A DNA stretch of 64,000 bases from NCBI GenBank assembly GCA_023898805.1, contig CP060260.1, positions 434,001 to 498,000 on the forward strand, given 5' to 3'. Under the pieces are notes generated by a model. The model was not told the DNA's origin. It ran no database searches and saw only the letters and a program-made list of their open reading frames with translations. Source of the stretch: Rhodospirillales bacterium. Its GTDB lineage: Bacteria > Pseudomonadota > Alphaproteobacteria > Micavibrionales > UBA1664. A program made the translations under genes and the position numbers. Positions 51,290 through 60,280 of the stretch are shown here, piece by piece (positions within the stretch are counted from its first letter, which is position 1; every line of letters starts with the position of its first letter).

Positions 51290-51682
51290 TCAGCCCAAAG
51301 GCCCAAGGACCGCGGCGATCTTGGTCTTGAGCGTCTCGGCGTTGAACGGCTTGACGATATAGTTGTTCACGCCCGCCTGCTTGGCGGCGATGATGTTCTC
51401 GGTCTTGCTTTCGGCGGTGACCATGATGAAGGGCACGCCCTTGTTTTCTGAACCCGAGGTGCGGATGCCCTTAAGCAGCTCAAGCCCGGTCATCGGCTCC
51501 ATGTTCCAGTCGGAAATCACCATGCCGTATTTCTTTTGCCCGAACATGGTCAGCGCGGCCGAACCGTCCGCCGCCTCGTCGATATTGGTGAAACCGATCT
51601 GCGTCAGCAGGTTGCGGATGATGCGGCGCATGGTCGCGTAATCATCGACCACCAGCACGTTCATGTTCTTGTCGACGGACAT
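51290..51682 (-). CDS. cheY: Chemotaxis response regulator CheY
   Basis: 130 residues, a single receiver domain. Acidic pocket VVDDYATMRRIIRNLL, phospho-acceptor Asp in GMVISDWNMEPM (about residue 59), Thr in IMVTAESK and Lys in NNYIVKPF. The DWNMP-like run and the size match CheY, which binds FliM to reverse flagellar rotation. Forms an operon with cheZ. Confidence 0.96.
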   Translation of the reverse strand: MSVDKNMNVLVVDDYATMRRIIRNLLTQIGFTNIDEAADGSAALTMFGQKKYGMVISDWNMEPMTGLELLKGIRTSGSENKGVPFIMVTAESKTENIIAAKQAGVNNYIVKPFNAETLKTKIAAVLGPLG

Positions 51683-51832
51683 GGAACCTCATAAAAAAAT
51701 AAAGTGAGCGTTACGGTAAAACAGCAAGGGAAAGTGCCCCTTCCCCGAACCCGTATTTTGCCCCGATTTGGTTAACACGTCATGAACAAAATGCCGCCTG
51801 TATGAGGGATGACATAAGCCCGCATTGTCCGC

Positions 51833-51869
51833 GTCATTGCAAGGAGGGCGAAGCCCGACCCGGCAATCC
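51833..51869. repeat. Short palindromic intergenic repeat
   Basis: GTCATTGC...GGGCgaaGCCC...GGCAATCC: outer arms ATTGC/GCAAT, inner arms GGGC/GCCC. This resembles dispersed palindromes found in many alphaproteobacterial genomes. The 51683-51878 gap holds no supported gene. Confidence 0.5.
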
Positions 51870-51878
51870 ATGTAACGC

Positions 51879-51910
51879 AAAAAAAACACCCCCGCTTTTA
51901 AACGGGGGTG
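51879..51910 (-). terminator. Strong rho-independent terminator of the S74 protein gene
   Basis: CACCCCCG (51887-51894), 8-base loop, CGGGGGTG (51903-51910), followed on the minus strand by eight T. Confidence 0.9.
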
Positions 51911-51933
51911 CCTAAAAAACAATCAGACAGAGC

Positions 51934-53664
51934 TTACTTCGCTTCCAGCGCCTTCAACCGCGCATCCATCGCATCAAGCTGGGTCTTCAGTGCCGCATTC
52001 TCGCCGACAAGATGATCATTGGCGGCCTTCAATTCCTTGACGGCATTAATCAGCGCCGCTTCAATCGGACGATCGGAAAGGGTCAAATAACCGCGGCTGT
52101 CATGCCCCACGGCCTCGGGTATCGCTTTCTGGACATCCTGCGCCGACATACCCGCATAAACACCGCTGGTTTCATTGCCACTTGCAGGCAACCACTTGTA
52201 AAGGATGGGATTGATTTTTGTAATATCATCCAACCCGCGCGCAAACGGCCCCTGAATATCTTTCAACCGCTCGTCGGACGACGCCGTGATATTGCCCGAA
52301 GCATCCGTGGTAAGCGTACCGGCGCCATAGGCGTTAAAGCGAATTGTGCCTGCGCTGCCCACCGTAAGGTAATCATTTCCGGCCATGCCTAAGTACAGCT
52401 TGCTGTTATTGTTATCCCAATGAATGCGACCCTGGCTGGTATTCGAACCCATGTAGAAATAGGCATCGCTGGTGCCATTGTTCAACCAGATGGACGCGCC
52501 GTCCACTTCCAGCTTCGCCCCCGGCGACGTCGTCCCGATACCGACATTGCCCGCGAAATAGCTGTTGCCCGCATCGGCGACGTATATCGGGAAACGATCG
52601 GTGGTCGGCGGCGTATTGCCCGCGATCGAGGGCACGTAAAGCCCGTACCAGGACGACACCGTGCCGCCGCCGTTGTTCAGGTATTCCGCCTGGATGCTGC
52701 GCGCAGTGGTGATGGTCCCGGTGGAGGAGTTCTGAACCCGCGCCAGCACGCCGGTCGCGGTACCGATGCTGCCACCCGCACTGTTGCCGGTTGTGCCGAC
52801 CACGCCGATGCCGCCCGTGATCGTGCCCGACCCGTTATTGCCTGCGGTAGCCCCAAGCCCGATGGCGGAACTGATGGTCGCCGATGTCGTATGGTTGATC
52901 AGCTCGTTATCGCCGACGATGCTGGTCAGGTTGCTGGCCCCGGCCGTGTTGATCTGTGAATAGCGGTTATAGAAGGTCGACGAACTGGCCGATGCCGGGT
53001 TGAGGGTCATAACCGTCCGTTGGTTCGGTACGATACCCCCCGCCGTGTTGGTCAGCGTGCTGGCCACGTCCAGCTTGGCTGCCGGACTGCTTATGCCGAT
53101 GCCGACATTGCCTGTCGATGTTACACGCATCGCTTCGGCATTATTGGCAAGGAACCGCAACCCACCCGCGGCTTCGTTGGAAATGGACATGTCCAGCGTA
53201 CCCGACGAATACCCGATAAGCCCCTTGCGCGCGCTGTTACCGTAAAATTCCATGTAATTCAGGCCGGCGCTGGAGGCCGCATCCGGATCCGATTCATCCT
53301 CAAGACGCAGCTTCGGTCCGTTTGTATTTGAATACACCGTCAGCTTGGTCCCCGGCGCCGCCGTCCCGATGCCGACATTGCCGCCGGTGTAATTGATCGA
53401 GCCCGACCCGCCCGCGTTCCAGTACGTATCGGTCGACGACGCCACAGGCACGCCGTTGACCAGCACCGACGTCCCGTTGATCGCCCCGTTCACGTCCAGC
53501 TTGTACGCGGGCGCATTGGTGCCAATGCCGACATTGCCGGTTTTTTTCAGACGCATGATCTCTGTCGGGACGTCGCCGTCGACGGACGTATTCTTCAGGT
53601 CAAACGCAAAATCGCCCATGCCATAACCAGAACCATCCGATATGAACAATATCTTGCCGCCCAT
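51934..53664 (-). CDS. C-terminal part of the giant secreted protein, with S74 chaperone domain (after frameshift)
   Basis: Up to 576 residues in this frame. It continues the upstream ORF (53600-57115) in another frame. Four GNVGIG-type repeats, then from about residue 475 SSDERLKDIQGPFARGLDDI, KINPILYKW, GMSAQDVQKAIPEAV and a coiled-coil tail EALINAVKELKAAND-like. This is the intramolecular chaperone of endosialidase domain (peptidase S74), which trimerises the upstream fibre and cuts itself off at the Ser of SSDER. A strong terminator follows. The ATG at 53664 has no ribosome site, so it is not an independent start. Confidence 0.75.
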   Translation of the reverse strand: MGGKILFISDGSGYGMGDFAFDLKNTSVDGDVPTEIMRLKKTGNVGIGTNAPAYKLDVNGAINGTSVLVNGVPVASSTDTYWNAGGSGSINYTGGNVGIGTAAPGTKLTVYSNTNGPKLRLEDESDPDAASSAGLNYMEFYGNSARKGLIGYSSGTLDMSISNEAAGGLRFLANNAEAMRVTSTGNVGIGISSPAAKLDVASTLTNTAGGIVPNQRTVMTLNPASASSSTFYNRYSQINTAGASNLTSIVGDNELINHTTSATISSAIGLGATAGNNGSGTITGGIGVVGTTGNSAGGSIGTATGVLARVQNSSTGTITTARSIQAEYLNNGGGTVSSWYGLYVPSIAGNTPPTTDRFPIYVADAGNSYFAGNVGIGTTSPGAKLEVDGASIWLNNGTSDAYFYMGSNTSQGRIHWDNNNSKLYLGMAGNDYLTVGSAGTIRFNAYGAGTLTTDASGNITASSDERLKDIQGPFARGLDDITKINPILYKWLPASGNETSGVYAGMSAQDVQKAIPEAVGHDSRGYLTLSDRPIEAALINAVKELKAANDHLVGENAALKTQLDAMDARLKALEAK

Positions 53665-56600
53665 TTGTCCACCGTTGGCGAAACGACATAGTTTCGGTAC
53701 ACGTCATTCGTGTCCCGATCATATAGCCAGAGTTTGTAATCCCGCTGGCAATAACAGGCTCCAGCACGTTCTGGGCCCCATATGATAATATGTGCCGTTC
53801 GCAGTAACGCTCGGCGTTAAAGACCACCGCCGTCCCTGCGCTGTAGACGTTGAAAAGACTGCCCGCGCCCAGCGGCGTCGCCGTGCCGATATTCACGCTG
53901 CCGCTGTTGTAATAGATCGTACCACTGGTGCCATTGACCCATTGCGAGGAACCGCCGGAGGACGAGGCGATATTGGTGAACGTCCCGGCGTCGGTACATA
54001 CCTGCAGCGTGTTCGCGTTCCACGCCAGCATCCCGGCCTTGGCCGCCGTACACGTCGCGTCCGCCCCCACCCGCGCACCGCCGTTGACGTCCAGCCGCGA
54101 TTGCGGTGCCGTTGTCATCCCAACGCCGACATAGCCGCTTGAACGCAGCGCGGAAAGGACGGTGCCGACATAAGCCCCGGTATCGTCGTAACGATGAATT
54201 TTAAAGTCCGACCCCGCGTTGCTGCCGCCCTCGGCCGTGCCGTCGGCTTCCACCATCCAGCGATTGGTCCCGCCCTTCCTCAAGGCCAAAAGCGATCGGT
54301 TGCCCGCCAGAGAATTGACGACAAGATTTGCGTTGCCCGAACTGGCATCCACCGTTGCAGCCACGCCCGCGCCATAGACATGCAGCAACGACCCCGGCGA
54401 CGCCGTCCCGATGCCGACATTGCCGTTGGCATCGATGCGGAACCGTTCGGTCATCGCAATGTCCGTACCTGTTGCTGTCGTGCTGGCGGCAGCGTTACTG
54501 AAGATAAACGCATTGGAAAGGGAGAGTGCACCGCGAGGCAGCGGCCCGTATGGCAGCGATGAAACATAACCGCCGGCACCCGTTTTCGGTTTTACACCAT
54601 AACCAATCACCGTATCAGCGGTGGAATACCCGGAACCAAACGTGTTGATGATATCTGACCCGATATAACGAATACCAAAGCCCAGCACACCTTGCGTGGC
54701 GTCACTAACACCACCCAACACAGCCCCCGCAACTTCCAACGGCGTGGCGGGCGTGGTCGTACCGATACCCACGTTGCCACCAGCTTGAATGGTCATGCGG
54801 CGGTTGCTGCCACCGGTCCAGAAGCGCAAATCACCTGCGGCATCCGATGCGGCAATATCGACCCCTGCGCCATCGCTCAACAACGCTGTTCCGTTGGCGC
54901 GGTAATAGGCCGAAGATGTAAAACCCGACCCGCTAAGAGTCAGATACGAATTGGCCGTACCGTTATTCAGTATGTAACGCGCCTGCGCGCCCGTGCCTGT
55001 ATCGGTATTATAAATCCCCGTTGTCGTTGCGTCGTTCTGGGCTTTTGAAACGGTCAACTGAAACGCCGGCGTCTCCGTCCCGACCCCCATGTTGCCACTT
55101 GAATCTATAATCATACGGATGGGCGCGCCAGCCGCCGTCAGATCGCGCAGCGAAAAGCCCGATGCATCGCGAATATGCCCGATACCAAAACTATGCCCGC
55201 TGGCATGCGTGGATTGCAGGAAAATGTCGCCCGTTGATATCCCCCCGCCCACAGGGTTGGTCAACGTCAACTGCGATACGTTTGTTATCGCCGTTGTTTT
55301 GATATGCAATTGCGTATCTGGCGCGGTGGTGCCAATCCCGACATTGCCGCCGTTGTAATAAATCGCGCCCGATGTGCCGTTGACCCACTGACTGGAACCG
55401 CCAGCGGAAGTCGCGATATTGGTAAACGTCCCGGCGTCGGTACACACTTGCAGTGTGTTCGAGTTCCACGCCAGCATCCCGGCCTTGGCCGCCGTACACG
55501 TCGCATCCGCCCCCACCCGCGCACCGCCCGCAACGTCAAGCAGCGATTTTGGCGTCGTCGTCCCGATGCCGATGTTGCCGGATACATCGATGCGCATGCG
55601 TTCGACCATGCCGGTGTCGCCGTCCGGCTCGGTCGAAAAACGCATATTGGTGCCCGCCGTGGCCGTGGCCGCCCGCGCCGAGGAAATACGCGCGCTGGCC
55701 GCGCCGAAACTGAAATCGAAATTGGTCGCGCGCTGCGCGGAAGAATCCGCGCCGTTCTTGATTGAAATCGTCGGCGTCGCGGTATCGTTGCGTACCTGCA
55801 GATCCGCCGCCGGCGCCGCCGTGCCGATGCCGACCTTGCCGTCTTCCAGCATCGACATGATCGGCGTGCCGGTATTCGCCTGAAATTGCAGGGTCGGCGT
55901 GCCGGCCCCGCCGCGCAGGATGGTGGTGTCGCCGCTCAACGTCATAATGGCGGTGTCGCCCGTGTCGCCGGAATTGCGCCAGTACAGCTCCTGCGCGTTG
56001 TCCAGCTTGATGCCCCCGCCCGCGACGCTCAACGCCTGTGACGGTGACGCCGTGCCGATGCCAAGACGGTGATTGCTCGTATCCCAGAAAAATTCGCCGC
56101 CGCTGGTGGAATCGCTGGTCAGGCCGCCCGAACCGTCGGAAAGCTGTACATACCCGGCATCGCCCGACCCCGCCACGCCGCCGCCCACCGCACCCCAGCT
56201 TGTGCCGTTGAAGATTTTCAGCGCGTGGTTGGTGCTGTCATACGCCATCAACCCTTCCGCCGGGCTGGTGATCGCGGTGGTTGGATCGCCCATCCGCGGC
56301 GGCAAAAGACCTTTGGATGTCGATGTCAGATCCAGCAGCGCCGACGCATTGGGCGTGCCGATTCCAATGCCAAGACTTCCCGATGAATCCAACGTCATGC
56401 GCGTCACGGCGGCACTGCCACCAATGGGCGTAACGCCGAACCCCATGCGCGTGCCCGTATTGCTTGCACCCGTCCAATCCTCCGCGGCGGCGACGGCTAT
56501 GTGCGCGCGCGCATCGCCGTTGACAAAGTAATTCTGGGCTTTTCCGTCATAGAAGCCGGAGAACGCGATACGGCCAAGCTCCGAACCGTTGACAAGTTTG

Positions 56601-57115
56601 GTCGTCCCCGACGAACCGTCGCGTCCGCTGAACAGACGAATGCCCGTGGCCGCCGTGTTCGAATAACCGTTAATGACGATGCTGGGATCGGTATCGGACG
56701 CCATCGAGAACGTCCACTGAGGGTTGTTTGTCCCCACGCCCAACCGGTGATTGGTCTTGTCGTAGACGAAGGTGGAATCGGAATCGAGCGCGCCGGTGGC
56801 AGTGTTGCGGAACTGCACCTCGCTGCCCGAACCGCTGGCGGGTATGGCGGTGCCGGTCGAAAGCATGCTGACCCAGTTGGTGCCGTCGCAATATTTGAAC
56901 GTGTTCGCCGTACCGTCATACAGCAGCATCCCCTTTTTGATCGGCGACGCGTACAGCGAGGCGGGGGCGGCCTGCGTGGTGTTGGCGGTCAGAAAGCTGA
57001 TGACGAGGTCGGTGGACGTGGCAACCGGGGCGGCGGCGCAATCGGCGCGCGCGGCGGACAAGGGCACGAGCGTCAATAACGCCAATGCACTGCCGGCCAT
57101 TAAAATACGCTTCAT
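53600..57115 (-). CDS. N-terminal part of the giant secreted repeat protein (before frameshift)
   Basis: 1171 residues from MKRILMAGS at 57115. Signal peptide MKRILMAGSALALLTLVPLS, cleavage after AARA. The rest is built of repeats ending in GNVGIGTxxP followed by LxV and are rich in Gly, Ser, Thr and Asn, like trimeric tail-fibre or adhesin shafts; eleven lie in this part. Two ~80-residue units are nearly identical (encoded at 53884-54128 and 55330-55574). Near base 53681 the frame breaks: the sequence should continue FANGGQMGGKILF in the next frame. An extra T in TCGTTTCGCC explains it. Together the parts would give about 1,730 residues. Confidence 0.8.
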   Translation of the reverse strand: MKRILMAGSALALLTLVPLSAARADCAAAPVATSTDLVISFLTANTTQAAPASLYASPIKKGMLLYDGTANTFKYCDGTNWVSMLSTGTAIPASGSGSEVQFRNTATGALDSDSTFVYDKTNHRLGVGTNNPQWTFSMASDTDPSIVINGYSNTAATGIRLFSGRDGSSGTTKLVNGSELGRIAFSGFYDGKAQNYFVNGDARAHIAVAAAEDWTGASNTGTRMGFGVTPIGGSAAVTRMTLDSSGSLGIGIGTPNASALLDLTSTSKGLLPPRMGDPTTAITSPAEGLMAYDSTNHALKIFNGTSWGAVGGGVAGSGDAGYVQLSDGSGGLTSDSTSGGEFFWDTSNHRLGIGTASPSQALSVAGGGIKLDNAQELYWRNSGDTGDTAIMTLSGDTTILRGGAGTPTLQFQANTGTPIMSMLEDGKVGIGTAAPAADLQVRNDTATPTISIKNGADSSAQRATNFDFSFGAASARISSARAATATAGTNMRFSTEPDGDTGMVERMRIDVSGNIGIGTTTPKSLLDVAGGARVGADATCTAAKAGMLAWNSNTLQVCTDAGTFTNIATSAGGSSQWVNGTSGAIYYNGGNVGIGTTAPDTQLHIKTTAITNVSQLTLTNPVGGGISTGDIFLQSTHASGHSFGIGHIRDASGFSLRDLTAAGAPIRMIIDSSGNMGVGTETPAFQLTVSKAQNDATTTGIYNTDTGTGAQARYILNNGTANSYLTLSGSGFTSSAYYRANGTALLSDGAGVDIAASDAAGDLRFWTGGSNRRMTIQAGGNVGIGTTTPATPLEVAGAVLGGVSDATQGVLGFGIRYIGSDIINTFGSGYSTADTVIGYGVKPKTGAGGYVSSLPYGPLPRGALSLSNAFIFSNAAASTTATGTDIAMTERFRIDANGNVGIGTASPGSLLHVYGAGVAATVDASSGNANLVVNSLAGNRSLLALRKGGTNRWMVEADGTAEGGSNAGSDFKIHRYDDTGAYVGTVLSALRSSGYVGVGMTTAPQSRLDVNGGARVGADATCTAAKAGMLAWNANTLQVCTDAGTFTNIASSSGGSSQWVNGTSGTIYYNSGSVNIGTATPLGAGSLFNVYSAGTAVVFNAERYCERHILSYGAQNVLEPVIASGITNSGYMIGTRMTCTETMSFRQRWTNGRQDIVHIGWFWLWHGRFCV
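53884..54128 (-). repeat. Internal repeat unit, copy 1, of the giant secreted protein
   Basis: Aligns with 55330-55574 at a constant offset of 1446 bp (482 codons). It includes a 39-base identical run at 54020-54058. Codes GGARVGADATCTAAKAGMLA and neighbours. Confidence 0.85.
55330..55574 (-). repeat. Internal repeat unit, copy 2, of the giant secreted protein
   Basis: Partner of copy 1; identical run at 55466-55504. The pair could recombine to delete or duplicate 482 codons in frame. Confidence 0.85.
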
Positions 57116-57287
57116 GATGCGCTTATCCCCCCGGAACGACTCACGCTGATGAGTGTGTATTAACCATTTTACCATGCAATCCGGAATCACGCCAAGCATC
57201 GAATAACACACAGTATTTACGGAATTTTAATATCCGGCCCGGTGTATGGAAAAAATACCGCGGTAATGGCGATTTCCTTCCCTCCCC

Positions 57288-57301
57288 GTCATTGCAATGA
57301 C
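57288..57301. repeat. Perfect 14-bp palindrome near the motE stop
   Basis: GTCATTGCAATGAC. It shares GTCATTGC with the palindromic element at 51833 and may be a shortened copy. Confidence 0.4.
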
Positions 57302-57302
57302 G

Positions 57303-58181
57303 TCAGTTCGTCTTGGGCGCGCCCAACGCGTCAAGCCCCGGCAACGGCGCAGACCCGGCAGGCGCGGGCGTCGCCACGGGACCTGCGGGCGCGGCATTGT
57401 CCATGCGCGCGCCCATTTTCGCACCCATGAATTCGCCCGGCGATTCCGGCAGTTTTTTCATCTCGGTCAGCCGCACCGTCAGCTCGTTCGCCTTGGCCGT
57501 GTCCATGATCGCCATGACCGGCGCGCTTTTACGCTCCGACATCTTGGACACCACCTGCAACAGCACATCCATGTCCATCTGGTTGAAGATGGTCGCCGCG
57601 TCCTTGGGCTTCATGTTTTCATATATTTTGACCAGACTGTCGATCTTGCCGTTCTGTTCTTTTTCCTGCTGGCCGAGCAATTGTTCGATCTGGGTTTTAA
57701 GCGCGCCCAATTCGCCGATTTTCGCGTCCAACTGCTTTTCCGACGCCTTCATCAGCGCCTCGCGCGTGGCCAGCGCCTTTTCCCGCGCGTCCAGCTGCTG
57801 CCGCCGCGCGGCCAGATCCTCCAGCAGCTTCATCTGCTCCGGGCTGTCCGTCATGTCCTGCGTGGCGGGGTCGGCCCAGATTTCAGGCAAGCTTGCGTCT
57901 GGCGAAACCTTGTCGGTTTTAAGCGGCTCGGTCGAGGATTTGGGCACGGCATTGTCCTGCCCCGCGCCCGGCGCCGGGCCCAGACCGGCACCGGAATCCG
58001 AACCGGCGGACTCCGGCGTCGATTTTTCCGCATCTCCCGCCGCCGGCTCCTGCGCCGCCAATACCGACGCGGTGACATTGCGCGCCGCGCTTAAGGTTTC
58101 CGCCGCGCGCACCGCGAACGCCAGAATGGCGACCAGCACCAGCAGCGGCAAAATCCGGAAACGGGTGAAAAACGATTTCAT
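57303..58181 (-). CDS. motE: MotE-family periplasmic flagellar protein
   Basis: 292 residues. N-terminal signal anchor (RILPLLVLVAILAFAV, about residues 9-24), a Pro/Ser/Asp-rich linker, a long coiled coil (about residues 115-175), then an MgtE-N-like domain KIYENMKPKDAATIFNQMD and VLLQVVSKMSERKSAPVMA, which is the MotE hallmark. In rhizobia MotE is the chaperone that stabilises MotC in the periplasm. Its Pro/Ala-rich end is variable. Followed upstream by a DUF6468 gene, fliM and fliL, the usual alphaproteobacterial set. Confidence 0.88.
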   Translation of the reverse strand: MKSFFTRFRILPLLVLVAILAFAVRAAETLSAARNVTASVLAAQEPAAGDAEKSTPESAGSDSGAGLGPAPGAGQDNAVPKSSTEPLKTDKVSPDASLPEIWADPATQDMTDSPEQMKLLEDLAARRQQLDAREKALATREALMKASEKQLDAKIGELGALKTQIEQLLGQQEKEQNGKIDSLVKIYENMKPKDAATIFNQMDMDVLLQVVSKMSERKSAPVMAIMDTAKANELTVRLTEMKKLPESPGEFMGAKMGARMDNAAPAGPVATPAPAGSAPLPGLDALGAPKTN

Positions 58182-58260
58182 CCCTTCACTCTATCACAAG
58201 CCATGCGCGGACGCGAAGGCGCGATAACCCATCTTGCGCACACCGCTTTCGCGCCCGTCC

Positions 58261-58944
58261 TTATCGCGCCGGACGGTGCTTCATGGCGCGGAACAGATCG
58301 CGCTCGGCATCGGAATACAGCTCCTCGCCCGCAGACGCGGCGGGGTCCAGCCCGCGCTCGGCATCCGGATCACGAATCGCGAACATGCCCGCCCCGCTTG
58401 CCCCCGCGCTGCCTGCCGCGCCCGATGACGCCATGCCCGCCGGAACCTCGCCCGCATCCAGCTTGCGTAAATGCGTGGCATAAGATGTGGCGGAAGATGC
58501 CGGCACGGCCCCCGCGGTATCGACCGGCACGGGCTCGCGCGCCTGAAACGCGCCGGGTTTTTTAGATCCATCCCGCTCGCCGCCAGCCGCGCCGCCAGCC
58601 GCCGCAGCCATCGGCCGCGCCCGGTCCACCAGCCCGTCCAGCCGCGCCGCCAGTCGGTCCCCTGATTCGGTGATCAACTGCAATTCGTCCGAAATCGCCA
58701 TCGCGCGGTCGATATGGTTTTGCAACTCGCTGCCCGATTCCATCGCGGTCTGCCGAAACCCGGCAATCGCGCGTTCGGCCCGGTCCAGATTGCGCATCAA
58801 ATCGCGCACCACGCGATCGAGATCGCTTTTGGAATCGCGCAGCCGCCGCAATTGCAGGCTCAGCCGCGCGGCATAACCGATGGTCAGCCCCAAAAGCACG
58901 AGGACGACCACATCGAGAATCAGGGAAAGAGGCGCACCTTCCAT
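58261..58944 (-). CDS. DUF6468 flagellar-cluster protein
   Basis: 227 residues. One N-terminal membrane helix (about residues 7-30) followed by a heptad-rich helix LQLRRLRDSKSDLDRVVRDL and DRAERAIAGFRQTA, ELQNHIDRAMAISDEL, which is the DUF6468 core. The remaining 120 residues are Ala/Gly/Pro-rich and low in complexity. The family occurs next to motE, fliM and fliL in many alphaproteobacteria; its exact role is unknown, but location argues for motor assembly. Confidence 0.85.
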   Translation of the reverse strand: MEGAPLSLILDVVVLVLLGLTIGYAARLSLQLRRLRDSKSDLDRVVRDLMRNLDRAERAIAGFRQTAMESGSELQNHIDRAMAISDELQLITESGDRLAARLDGLVDRARPMAAAAGGAAGGERDGSKKPGAFQAREPVPVDTAGAVPASSATSYATHLRKLDAGEVPAGMASSGAAGSAGASGAGMFAIRDPDAERGLDPAASAGEELYSDAERDLFRAMKHRPAR

Positions 58945-59003
58945 AAGATCAAGCTAGAGCGCCTGAAAACCCGAGTCCATGCCCGAAAAGCCTTTTACCG
59001 GGG

Positions 59004-60155
59004 TTATTCAGATTTCTTTGCGGGGGGGATGTATTTATCGATACGCACGGCCAGCATGCCCTGTTTCTGGCCGGTGGAGGCCTTGAACATCGGGAAATCG
59101 CCGCAACGCACCTCGATCCGGTCCTTGGGCCGGGTGTTGAAGAACACCGTCGATCCGGGCTTCCAGTTCAGGATGTCGCCCAGCGATACGGTCTTCTCGG
59201 CCAGCACCGCCTGAAGGTCAATATCCGTTAAATACAATTCGTTAGTAAGGTGAGTTTCCCAAATCGAGTCACGCCCGAACTTCTCGCCCATGAACATCTG
59301 GAGCAGCAATTCGCGGATCGGTTCCAGCGTCGCATAGGGCAAAAGGATTTCCACCCGCCCGCCCCGGTCGCCCATATCCACCCGCAGCCGCGCCAGCACG
59401 CAGGCATTCGACCCTTGCGTGATCGCGGCGAAACGCGGGTTTGTTTCCATGCGTTCAAGCGAAAAGCTGACCGGCGAAAGCGGGTCGAAGGCCGAAGACA
59501 TGTCGGACATGACGACCCCGACCATGCGCTCGATCAGCTTGGTTTCGATGGTGGTATAGGGCCGCCCCTCGATACGGATCGCGGGGGTGCCCTTGCGCCC
59601 GCCCAAAAGCACGTCGACGATCGAATAGATCAACGCCGAATCGACCATCAAAAGGCCGCCGTTATCCCATTCCTCGGCCTTGAAGATCGACAGCATGGCG
59701 GGCAGCGGGATCGAGTTCATATAATCGCCGAAACGCACCGTAGATACCTGGTCCAGCGATACCTCGACGTTGTCCGAGGTCAGGTTGCGCAGCGATGTGG
59801 ACATCAAGCGCACCAGCCGGTCGAACACGATGTCGAGCATCGGCAAGCGCTCGTAATTGACCAGCGCCGAGTTGATCAGCGCCATCACGCCCGAGGCCTG
59901 CTCCTGCCCCGCCGAATCGTTAAAGCCGAGCAGCGAATCAATCTCGTCCTGGTTGAGAATGCGGGTCCCGCCCTCGGCATCATCGTCACCGGCGGATACC
60001 GTGGGTGCGCCGAACGGGTCGGCCGCATCGCCGCCCTCGCCGGGTCCCATCGCCTGGGAGGCCATGGCCTCCCATTCGGCCATCATCGCCCGTTCCTCGT
60101 CGCTCATCGGCTGATCGTCGGTGGGCGGTATCCCGGATGTGTCAGTATCGACCAT
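59004..60155 (-). CDS. fliM: Flagellar motor switch protein FliM
   Basis: 383 residues. C-ring component that binds CheY-P. CheY-binding element ILNQDEIDSLLGF, here at about residue 66 because of a 60-residue acidic N-terminal extension, then the CheC-like middle domain (MNSIPLPAMLSIFKAEEW, GGRKGTPAIRIEGRPYTTIE, FSLERMETNPRFAAI) and the C-terminal SpoA domain (LQAVLAEKTVSLGDILNWKPG, RIEVRCGDFPMFKAS). fliL lies upstream on the same strand; fliN is not in the window. Confidence 0.95.
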   Translation of the reverse strand: MVDTDTSGIPPTDDQPMSDEERAMMAEWEAMASQAMGPGEGGDAADPFGAPTVSAGDDDAEGGTRILNQDEIDSLLGFNDSAGQEQASGVMALINSALVNYERLPMLDIVFDRLVRLMSTSLRNLTSDNVEVSLDQVSTVRFGDYMNSIPLPAMLSIFKAEEWDNGGLLMVDSALIYSIVDVLLGGRKGTPAIRIEGRPYTTIETKLIERMVGVVMSDMSSAFDPLSPVSFSLERMETNPRFAAITQGSNACVLARLRVDMGDRGGRVEILLPYATLEPIRELLLQMFMGEKFGRDSIWETHLTNELYLTDIDLQAVLAEKTVSLGDILNWKPGSTVFFNTRPKDRIEVRCGDFPMFKASTGQKQGMLAVRIDKYIPPAKKSE

Positions 60156-60280
60156 GCAAAAGCCGTTTCGTGTTAACCATGGTTAATATAGCACGTTTCG
60201 TGCCAGACATGCCAAAGCCTTCCGAAGACATACCCCCGTCACGAACGTGGAAAACAAAAACGAAACAGCAATAAGGAAAA

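Noticed and set aside
51689..51922. 77-codon minus-strand ORF between the S74 protein gene and cheY
   Set aside because: It spans the palindromic repeat and the strong terminator, has no ribosome site and no homology.
51934..57115. Prophage tail region
   Set aside because: Fibre-like shaft and S74 domain are present, but a Sec signal peptide is too, and there are no capsid, portal, terminase, baseplate or integrase genes on either side.
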